From contig NZ_CP029985.1 of NCBI RefSeq assembly GCF_003355005.1, forward strand, positions 2,874,501 to 2,938,500: a stretch of 64,000 nt of DNA, in the 5' to 3' direction. The notes below the pieces were generated by a model that did no database searches, was not told where the DNA came from, and saw only the letters and a program-made list of their open reading frames with translations. Positions within the stretch are counted from its first letter, which is position 1. Each line of letters opens with the position of its first letter. The stretch comes from Sphingomonas sp. FARSPH (GTDB lineage Bacteria > Pseudomonadota > Alphaproteobacteria > Sphingomonadales > Sphingomonadaceae). Both the position numbers and the translations under genes were made by a program. This document shows, piece after piece, positions 35,622 through 42,540 of this stretch.

Positions 35622-38381
35622 GTGACCGCGATGAAGAGTTCCAAGTTCGCGCAGACGGGTGCGCTGCTGCTGGCCGGCACCGTCCTGTCGGGCGTGCCCG
35701 CGCTGGCCCAGACCGCCCCGGGCAAGGCACCCGCCGCGGCCAAGGCTTCCGCCCCGGCAAGCACGACCGCGCAGGACGCGACGCCGGCGACCGCGACCGC
35801 CCAGCCGCAGCGGATCATCAAGACGCTGCGCGTCGAGGGATCGCAGCGGATCGAGCCCGAGACGGTGCTGTCCTACACCAAGCTGCGCGTCGGCATCCCC
35901 TACACCGCCGAAACGCTCGACCAGGCGCTGAAGGACCTGCAGGCGTCGGACCTGTTCGTCGATTACACGATATCCGGCGTCGAGACCGGCGACATCGTCG
36001 TCAAGGTCCGCGAGAATCCGATCATCAACCGCGTGATCCTCGAAGGGAACAAGGCGCTCAAGAGCGACAAGATCACCAAGGAGATCAAGCTCGCGCCGCG
36101 CCAGATCTTCACCCGCACCGCGGTGCGCCAGGATGTGGCGCGCATCATCGAACTGTATCGCCGCCAGGGCCGCTTCGCCGCGGTCGTCAATCCGCAGATG
36201 GTCAACCTCGACCAGAACCGGGTCGACGTGGTGTTCGACATCACCGAAGGGCCGAAATCCAAGGTCCGCCAGATCAACATCATCGGCAACGAGGTGTTCA
36301 GCGACGACAAGTTGCGCGGCGAGATGGCGACCAAACAGTCGCGCTGGTTCCGCCTGCTGTCGTCGAACACCAGCTACGATCAGGATCGCCTGAACTACGA
36401 TCAGCAGAAGCTGCGCCAATTCTACCTGACGCAGGGCTATGCCGATTTCCGCGTGACGAGCGCGGTGGCGGAGCTGACGCCCGACAAGCGCGACTTCATC
36501 ATCACCTACGTCGTCGAAGAGGGGAAGCGATACAAGTTCGGCGACGTAACGGTCGACAGCGAGATCCGCGACTTCGACAACAAGAAACTGGCCGCGTCGC
36601 TGCCGGTCAAGAAGGGCGAATGGTACAACGCCAAGCTGGTCGAGGATTCGCTCGACCAACTGAGCGAGGCTGCGGGCCTGTTCGGCTATGCGTTTACGCA
36701 GGTCGATCCCGAGTATAACCGCGACCCCGAAACGCTGACGATGGGTCTCAATTTCCACATCGGGCAGGCGCAGCGCACCTACGTCGAGCGGATCGAGATC
36801 AACGGCAACACGCAGACGCAGGACAAGGTCGTGCGCCGCGAAATCCGTCTGGCCGAAGGCGACGCGTTCAACAGCTTCCAGGTCAAGCGCTCGCAGGATC
36901 GCATCAACTCGCTGGGTTTCTTCCAGGACAAGATGGAGATCAAGCAGAACCCCGGTTCGTCGCCCGATCGTGTCGTCCTCGAAACCAACCTCGAGGAAAA
37001 GTCGACCGGCGAACTGCAGCTCTCGCTCGGCTATTCCAGCCTCGAACGGTTCATCGTTCAGGCGAACATCACGCAGCGCAATTTCCGCGGCAAGGGCCAG
37101 GAATTGCGCGCGGGCGTCAACTATTCCGTCTATTCGAAGTCGATTGAACTGGGCTTTACCGAACCGTATCTGTTCGACAAGAACGTCGCGGTCGCGGTCG
37201 ACGTGTTCCGCCGCGACTATAATTCGTTCAATTATATCGGCACGCAGCGCCAGACGACCTATTCGCAGGTATCGACGGGTTTCCAGGTGCGCGCCGGCGT
37301 GCCGCTGACCGAATATTGGCAGCTGGCCGGGCGTTATGGCCTGTCTTACGATCAGGTCGGGCTCGACCAGGCGACCTATTTCACCAACGGCGTCTGCGAT
37401 CCGTTGAAGGCCGGCCGCTACCTTTGCGAGGCGATCGGCAACCGCTGGACCTCGTCGATCGGCTATTCGCTGATCTATGACAGCCTCAACAGCCGCCTGC
37501 GTCCGACCGCGGGCCAGCGCTTCACCTTCAGCCAGGATTTCGCCGGCCTCGGCGGCGACGTGAAATATATCCGCACGCGCGCGGAAGGGTCGAAGTTCTG
37601 GGGCCTGGGCAAGGGCTTCGTCTTCTCGACGCTGGCAGAGGGCGGCTACATCAAGTCGCTCGAGGGCAGCCGCGGGCCGGGCATCGATCCGGTGCGCATC
37701 ACCGATCGTTGGTATCTGGGCGAGCCGCAGTTCCGCGGCTTCGACATCCGCGGCGTCGGCCCGCGCGTGACGCGCCAGGCCTATACCACCGACGCCAACG
37801 GCAAGCAGGTGCTGGTCACCGACCGCAACCAGTTGGTCGACGACGCGCTGGGCGGCACGGCCTATTACCTCGCGCGTGCAGAACTCGAGCTGCCGCTGGG
37901 CGCGGGTGCGCGCGAACTCGGTCTGCGGCCATCGATCTACGTGCAGGCGGGCAGTCTGTGGGGCCTGACGCGTCCGTTGCCGACGGCGAGCTTCCCGACG
38001 ATCACCGACGCCAACGGCAACGTCACGGTGTTGCCGATCCAACGCCTGCTGACCGATGCGTCGGGCAACCAGATCTATGTCGTGCCGTCGACCGCGACGG
38101 CGAACGCCGGCTTGGCCACGACCTGTTCGATCGGATACGCCGCGACGGTGGGCGCGCCCTGCGTCGGCAGCTCGACCAACAGCCTCGCCTACCAGTCGCC
38201 GATTGCTCCGTTCAAGGAAACCTATTACGGCTCGACGGCCCTGCCGCGCGTGTCCGTCGGTATCGGCGTCAACTGGAATTCGCCGTTTGGCCCGCTGCGC
38301 ATCGATCTTGCCAAGGCGATCGTCAAGCAGCCGGGTGACGACCCCAAGCTCATCACCTTCAACGTAGGGACTCAGTTCTAA
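35622..38381 (+). CDS. bamA: Outer membrane protein assembly factor BamA
   Basis: Core of the BAM complex inserting beta-barrel proteins into the outer membrane; 919 residues. The signal peptide ends near ALAQ (about residue 30), followed by an Ala/Pro/Thr linker. Five POTRA domains occupy about 60-430, and the 16-strand barrel ends in ITFNVGTQF with the C-terminal Phe recognition signal. The barrel loop near VGAPCVGSSTNSLAYQS contains two cysteines. GTG start chosen; ATG at 35631 (MKSSKFAQ) is an alternative. Stop and skp start overlap by one base (TAATG). Confidence 0.97.
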   Translation: MTAMKSSKFAQTGALLLAGTVLSGVPALAQTAPGKAPAAAKASAPASTTAQDATPATATAQPQRIIKTLRVEGSQRIEPETVLSYTKLRVGIPYTAETLDQALKDLQASDLFVDYTISGVETGDIVVKVRENPIINRVILEGNKALKSDKITKEIKLAPRQIFTRTAVRQDVARIIELYRRQGRFAAVVNPQMVNLDQNRVDVVFDITEGPKSKVRQINIIGNEVFSDDKLRGEMATKQSRWFRLLSSNTSYDQDRLNYDQQKLRQFYLTQGYADFRVTSAVAELTPDKRDFIITYVVEEGKRYKFGDVTVDSEIRDFDNKKLAASLPVKKGEWYNAKLVEDSLDQLSEAAGLFGYAFTQVDPEYNRDPETLTMGLNFHIGQAQRTYVERIEINGNTQTQDKVVRREIRLAEGDAFNSFQVKRSQDRINSLGFFQDKMEIKQNPGSSPDRVVLETNLEEKSTGELQLSLGYSSLERFIVQANITQRNFRGKGQELRAGVNYSVYSKSIELGFTEPYLFDKNVAVAVDVFRRDYNSFNYIGTQRQTTYSQVSTGFQVRAGVPLTEYWQLAGRYGLSYDQVGLDQATYFTNGVCDPLKAGRYLCEAIGNRWTSSIGYSLIYDSLNSRLRPTAGQRFTFSQDFAGLGGDVKYIRTRAEGSKFWGLGKGFVFSTLAEGGYIKSLEGSRGPGIDPVRITDRWYLGEPQFRGFDIRGVGPRVTRQAYTTDANGKQVLVTDRNQLVDDALGGTAYYLARAELELPLGAGARELGLRPSIYVQAGSLWGLTRPLPTASFPTITDANGNVTVLPIQRLLTDASGNQIYVVPSTATANAGLATTCSIGYAATVGAPCVGSSTNSLAYQSPIAPFKETYYGSTALPRVSVGIGVNWNSPFGPLRIDLAKAIVKQPGDDPKLITFNVGTQF

Positions 38382-39103
38382 TGAAGACCATGACCAAGAC
38401 CTCGCTCGCGGCCCTCGCGGGTGCGGCCGCCGCGCTGGTCGCGGGCGGCGCCACGGCGCAGACGGCCGGCATCGCCACCGTCCAGCCCGACGCGGCGATC
38501 CTGAGCGCCAAGGCGTTCGACGCGGCGAACCAGCAGATTTCGACGACCTACAAGACGCAGCTCGATCAGGCGGCGGCGCAGCAGACTGCGCTGAACACGC
38601 AGCTGCGCACCTTGCTCGACACCAACAAGGACGGCCAGGTCAGCCAGGCCGAGCTGCAGGCCGCGCAGACGCCCAACAGCGCGATCGGCAATCAGGTCCG
38701 CGCCGCGCAGCAGAAGGCCGAGCCGCAGATCGAATCGCTGCAGCGTCCCGCGACGCTGGCGCAGGCCTATGCGATCGAACAGATTTCGCAGAAGTATGAC
38801 GCCGCGCTGCGTGCCGTCGTCACCGCGAAGAAGATCAACATCGTGCTCAGCCCGAACGCGATCCAGTACGCGCCCGCGTCGACCGACGTGACCCGCGACG
38901 TGATCGCGGAGATCGATCGTTCGACGCCGACCGTGCCGATCACGCCGCCCGCGAATTGGCAGCCGACGCAGGAGACGGTGCAGCTGCTCCAGCAGTATCG
39001 CCAGATCGTCCAGGCGAACGCCCAGCGTCAGGCGCAGGCCGCGCCGGCCGCCGGCACCCCGGCCGCTCCGGCACCCGCCGGCAAGGCGCCGACGGGCCGC
39101 TGA
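38381..39103 (+). CDS. OmpH/Skp-family periplasmic chaperone with an EF-hand-like loop
   Basis: Periplasmic holdase expected to escort outer-membrane proteins to BamA; 240 residues, longer than E. coli Skp. It has a signal peptide (TSLAALAGAAAALVAGG), helical Gln/Ala-rich arms (QISTTYKTQLDQAAAQQTAL) and a Skp-like tail segment AKKINIVLSPNAIQYA. A Pro/Ala-rich disordered end follows (PAAPAPAGKAP). Residues 80-91 (DTNKDGQVSQAE) are a perfect 12-residue EF-hand calcium loop, which classical Skp lacks. ATG overlaps the bamA stop. Family and position are secure; the calcium loop is the unusual feature. Confidence 0.88.
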   Translation: MKTMTKTSLAALAGAAAALVAGGATAQTAGIATVQPDAAILSAKAFDAANQQISTTYKTQLDQAAAQQTALNTQLRTLLDTNKDGQVSQAELQAAQTPNSAIGNQVRAAQQKAEPQIESLQRPATLAQAYAIEQISQKYDAALRAVVTAKKINIVLSPNAIQYAPASTDVTRDVIAEIDRSTPTVPITPPANWQPTQETVQLLQQYRQIVQANAQRQAQAAPAAGTPAAPAPAGKAPTGR

Positions 39104-39156
39104 GCACGTCCCCGGTGAGCGACAACGAAACCGCCACCGGCGCGGGCAAGGGCGCC

Positions 39157-39609
39157 ATGACCACGTACGACGTGACGAAGGTCATGGCGGCCCTGCCGCA
39201 CCGTTATCCGATGCTGCTCGTCGATCGGGTCGAGGAACTCGTCCCCGACCAGTCGATCGCCGCGATCAAGGCGGTGACGATCAACGAAGGCTTCTTCCAG
39301 GGGCATTTCCCCGGTCGCCCGATCATGCCCGGCGTGCTGATCGTCGAGGCGCTGGCGCAGGCGGCGGGCGTGCTCGCGGTCGAGAGCCTGGGGCTCGCCG
39401 GGTCGGGCAAGCTCGTCTATTTCATGGCGATCGACGGGGCGAAGTTCAGGAAGCCGGTCGAACCCGGCGTGCTGTTGCGCCTCGAGGTGTCGTTCGTGCA
39501 AAAGCGCGCCAGCGTCTGCAAGTTCGCAGGCGCTGCGAAGATCGGTGGGCAAGTCGTTGCAGAAGCGAACTTTACCGCGATGATCGCCGATCCGCCCGCC
39601 AAGGGGTGA
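39157..39609 (+). CDS. fabZ: 3-hydroxyacyl-[acyl-carrier-protein] dehydratase FabZ
   Basis: Hot-dog-fold dehydratase of fatty-acid elongation; 150 residues. PHRYPMLLVDRVEEL, then NEGFFQGHFPGRPIMPGVLI with the catalytic His, and VEALAQAAGVLA with the catalytic Glu are all present. ATG chosen with AAGG about five bases upstream; a GTG at 39115 (MSDNETATGAGKG) would give a longer N-terminus and is possible. In most Gram-negative bacteria this gene lies between lpxD and lpxA; here neither is present. Confidence 0.96.
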   Translation: MTTYDVTKVMAALPHRYPMLLVDRVEELVPDQSIAAIKAVTINEGFFQGHFPGRPIMPGVLIVEALAQAAGVLAVESLGLAGSGKLVYFMAIDGAKFRKPVEPGVLLRLEVSFVQKRASVCKFAGAAKIGGQVVAEANFTAMIADPPAKG

Positions 39610-39629
39610 CACCGCGACTTTTGCGACCT

Positions 39630-39658
39630 TTGACAAAATGCGGCGTCCCGGCTAGGGG
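39630..39658 (+). promoter_or_regulatory. Predicted rpmE promoter
   Basis: Perfect TTGACA, 17 bases, TAGGGG, 51 bases before the rpmE ATG. The transcript would begin just before a 7-base hairpin (39674-39691). Confidence 0.6.
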
Positions 39659-39673
39659 CGCCGCCTTCCCACA

Positions 39674-39691
39674 GGCTGGTCGGAACCAGCC
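39674..39691 (+). promoter_or_regulatory. 5'-leader hairpin of rpmE
   Basis: GGCTGGT / ACCAGCC with loop CGGA, perfect 7-base stem in the short predicted leader, 18 bases before the start codon. L31 leader structures that mediate autoregulation are known in several bacterial groups; whether this is one is inference. Confidence 0.45.
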
Positions 39692-39709
39692 GCTTCGAGG
39701 ACTTGAGAC

Positions 39710-39943
39710 ATGAAGGCCGATACCCACCCCGACTATCACATGATCAAGGTGCAGATGACCGACGGCACCGTGTTCGAAACCCGCTCCACCTGGGGCAAGG
39801 AAGGCGACACGATGCAGCTCGACATCGATCCGCTGGCGCATCCGGCCTGGACCGGCGGCCGCGGCACCATGCTCGACGCGGGCGGCCAGGTCGCGCGCTT
39901 CAACAAGCGTTTCGGCGGCGGTCTAACCCTGCGCAAGGGCTGA
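39710..39943 (+). CDS. rpmE: 50S ribosomal protein L31
   Basis: Large-subunit protein of 77 residues. It starts MKADTHPDYHMIKVQMTDG, contains TVFETRSTWGKEGD and IDPLAHPAWTGG, and ends RFNKRFGGGL, the usual L31 pattern. The zinc-binding Cys set of C+ paralogues is absent; this is a zinc-free form, as is common in alphaproteobacteria. It has its own promoter and leader hairpin rather than being co-transcribed with fabZ. Confidence 0.97.
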   Translation: MKADTHPDYHMIKVQMTDGTVFETRSTWGKEGDTMQLDIDPLAHPAWTGGRGTMLDAGGQVARFNKRFGGGLTLRKG

Positions 39944-39998
39944 CACGCGCAATTCATCGTCAATGCGGCATTAACCGTTCCGGACGTAAGGCTGGTTC

Positions 39999-40310
39999 AT
40001 GTTTGCCGCGGAATATGAAGATGCCGAATCCAACGGCCGGCGCCGCTCCCCGCGTGCGCCGGTTTCGCTGGATGCGCAGATCGGCAAAGCGGCGCGAACC
40101 CTGTGCAGGGTGGTCGACATTTCGATCCACGGCGCGCGTTTGCAGACCTACTCGGCGCTGAAGCGGGGATCTGTGATCTGGCTGACGCTGCCCGAAGCGG
40201 GCTCGATCGCGGCGGACGTGATGTGGGCCGACGATTTCGTCGCGGGCTGCCAGTTTCAGAAGCCGCTGGATCCCGAGGTCTTCGACCGTCTGGTGGCATC
40301 GCAGCGCTGA
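39999..40310 (+). CDS. PilZ-domain protein
   Basis: A 103-residue stand-alone PilZ domain, the cyclic-di-GMP receptor module. The binding signature is complete: RRRSPR (residues 14-19, R-x3-R) and DISIHGARL (40-48, D-x-S-x2-G). The beta-barrel core continues with IWLTLPEAGSIAADVMW. It is likely a cytoplasmic c-di-GMP effector acting on motility, polysaccharide or adhesion; no partner gene is adjacent. ATG start without a strong ribosome-binding sequence; the intergenic spacer upstream is only 55 bases. Confidence 0.92.
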   Translation: MFAAEYEDAESNGRRRSPRAPVSLDAQIGKAARTLCRVVDISIHGARLQTYSALKRGSVIWLTLPEAGSIAADVMWADDFVAGCQFQKPLDPEVFDRLVASQR

Positions 40311-40400
40311 CGGTCGCGTTTTCGCCGCGCTTTATCATCGCAGGTTAGGGTAGCGTCCGATCAAGGGGACGGTGTGGCCGGTGACGACGCAGGCGATGCG

Positions 40401-40429
40401 TTGCCCCGCCCGTGTGCATCTGCTTATCT
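40401..40429 (+). promoter_or_regulatory. Possible promoter of the S9 peptidase, leaderless
   Basis: TTGCCC, 17 bases, TTATCT, ending six bases before the ATG at 40436. Transcription would start at or next to the A of the start codon. Confidence 0.35.
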
Positions 40430-40435
40430 GGGCGG

Positions 40436-42490
40436 ATGAAGACGACGCTTTTGTCCGCGAGCCTGCTCGCGCTCGCCCCGATGATGTTGACCGCGACCCC
40501 GGCTGCGGCGCGTCAGCTTACCATTGCCGACGTCACGATGTTGCGCCGGATCGGCGCGCCCAGCGTGTCGGGGGACGGGCGCTGGCTCGTCTGGGCGCAG
40601 CGCGAGACCGACCTTGCCGCTGACCGCGGCCGGTACGATCTCTGGCGGCTCGATCTGTCGAGGAAGGGCGCCCCGCCCGAAAAGCTGGTGGGCGAGGCGG
40701 ACGTCGACGAGAATGCGCCACAGGTCGTCGGCGACACCGTCTATTACACCGCGAACAAGGGTGGCGAGGATGCGATCTGGGCGATCGCCGTCACGGGTGG
40801 AACGCCGCGCAAGCTGACCGATTTCGCGGGCGGCTTCGGCGGTTTCAAGGTCGCGCCGACGGGCGACCGGATCGTCATATGGGCGGATCGCAAGCCCAAT
40901 GCGCCGAGCCTTGCCCCTGTCATGGAAAAGAAGGCCGCCGACGCGGGCGCGGCGCGCACCTTCGACAAATTGTTCGTGCGCCATTGGGACAGCTGGGTCG
41001 ACGGTACGCATTCGCAGCTGTTCGTGCTGCCGCTCGGCGCGGACGGGGCGCCCGGCAACGGCGTCGCGGTCGAACACGGCCTCGACGGCGACACCCCGTC
41101 GCGACCGTTCGGCGGCGGGGAGGAAGTGTCGTGGAGCGCGGACGGTCGCACGCTCTATTTCGCGTTACGCGTCGCCGGGACGAACGAGGCGCTGTCGACC
41201 AACCTCGACATCTGGTCGGTGCCGTCCGACGGGTCTGCCGCGCCGGTGAACCTTACCGCGGCGAACGCGGCGACCGACACGCTGCCGACGGTGTCGCCCG
41301 ATGGCAAGTCGCTGGCATGGGTGGCGATGAAGCGGCCCGGCTATGAATCGGATCGGCAGGTGCTGATGCTCCGCGACCTTGCGACCGGGCAGGTGCGTGC
41401 ACTGACCGAAGGATGGGATCGCTCCGTGGGTTCGATCACTTGGTCGCCCGATTCGAAGCGCCTCTACGTCACCGCGCAGGATACGCAAGAGATGCCGCTC
41501 TGGACGGTCGATCCGGCGTCGGGCAAGGTCACGCGGCTGACGCAGCAGGGGCACGTGTCCGCGGTGGCCGCGACGACGAAGGGCGCGGTGATCGCGCTGA
41601 ACAGCCTGACCGCGCCCGACGATTTCTACGCGGTCGGTGCGGCTGGCAAGCGCACACGGCTGACCGCGGTCAATGCAGACAAACTGGCGGGCATCGACAT
41701 GCCCGTCGTCTCGCGGTTCAGCTTCACCGGCGCCAACAACGACACCGTCTGGGGCTATGCGGTGAAGCCGGCGGATGCCCGCGGCCGGGTGCCCGTCGCC
41801 TATATGGTGCATGGCGGCCCGCAAGGGTCGAGCGACAACAGCTGGTCGTATCGCTGGAACCCGGCGGTATTCGCCGGGGCGGGCTATGGCCTCGTCGCGG
41901 TCGATTTCCACGGCTCGACGGGCTACGGCCAGGCCTTCACCGACGCGATCCGCAACAATTGGGGCGGCTGGCCGCTCGAGGATCTGCAGAAGGGGCTTGC
42001 CGCGGCGACGGGCAAGTTTGCCTGGCTCGACGGCGACAGGGCCTGCGCGCTCGGTGCGTCCTACGGCGGCTATATGATGAACTGGTTCGAGGGGCGCTGG
42101 CCCGACCGGTTCAAGTGCATCGTCCAGCATGACGGCGTGTTCGACGCGCGCGCCATGGCATATGAGACGGACGAACTGTGGTTCGACACGTGGGAACATG
42201 GCGGCAAGACCTATTTCGAGGACCCCGCCGCCTACGAAAAATGGAACCCGGTCGATTACGTCAGCGCGTGGAAGACGCCGATGCTGGTCATCACCGGCGA
42301 GAAGGACTTCCGCATCCCGTACACGCAGGGGCTGGCGGCGTTCACCGCGCTGCAGCTGCGCGGCGTACCGTCGCGCCTGGTCGTCAACCCGAACGAGAAC
42401 CATTGGGTGCTGAAGCCCAGGAACTCGCGGCAATGGTATGCCGAGGTGATCGGATGGATGGACCGGTGGACGAAGGGCGACGGCAACTGA
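40436..42490 (+). CDS. S9-family prolyl oligopeptidase / acylaminoacyl peptidase
   Basis: Exported serine peptidase of 684 residues. Signal peptide MKTTLLSASLLALAPMMLTA, then a beta-propeller formed by repeats such as DGRWLVWAQRETD, SWSADGRTLYFALR and SPDSKRLYVTAQD (about 40-390), and a C-terminal alpha/beta-hydrolase domain. Catalytic Ser542 lies in GASYGGYMMNWFEG, Asp in ITGEKDFRIPY and His in NENHWVLKP. It probably trims short peptides in the periplasm. No Shine-Dalgarno sequence precedes the ATG, consistent with the possible leaderless promoter. It stands alone before valS. Confidence 0.94.
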   Translation: MKTTLLSASLLALAPMMLTATPAAARQLTIADVTMLRRIGAPSVSGDGRWLVWAQRETDLAADRGRYDLWRLDLSRKGAPPEKLVGEADVDENAPQVVGDTVYYTANKGGEDAIWAIAVTGGTPRKLTDFAGGFGGFKVAPTGDRIVIWADRKPNAPSLAPVMEKKAADAGAARTFDKLFVRHWDSWVDGTHSQLFVLPLGADGAPGNGVAVEHGLDGDTPSRPFGGGEEVSWSADGRTLYFALRVAGTNEALSTNLDIWSVPSDGSAAPVNLTAANAATDTLPTVSPDGKSLAWVAMKRPGYESDRQVLMLRDLATGQVRALTEGWDRSVGSITWSPDSKRLYVTAQDTQEMPLWTVDPASGKVTRLTQQGHVSAVAATTKGAVIALNSLTAPDDFYAVGAAGKRTRLTAVNADKLAGIDMPVVSRFSFTGANNDTVWGYAVKPADARGRVPVAYMVHGGPQGSSDNSWSYRWNPAVFAGAGYGLVAVDFHGSTGYGQAFTDAIRNNWGGWPLEDLQKGLAAATGKFAWLDGDRACALGASYGGYMMNWFEGRWPDRFKCIVQHDGVFDARAMAYETDELWFDTWEHGGKTYFEDPAAYEKWNPVDYVSAWKTPMLVITGEKDFRIPYTQGLAAFTALQLRGVPSRLVVNPNENHWVLKPRNSRQWYAEVIGWMDRWTKGDGN

Positions 42491-42540
42491 CGGGGCGGGG
42501 CGGTTGTCATCCCGCCGCGTGCTAGCCTATGCGCGCAGGC

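Noticed and set aside
33996..38042. 1348-residue open frame on the minus strand opposite dxr, rseP and bamA
   Set aside because: Shadow frame of three certain genes; composition is Arg/Asp/Gln-rich without domains.
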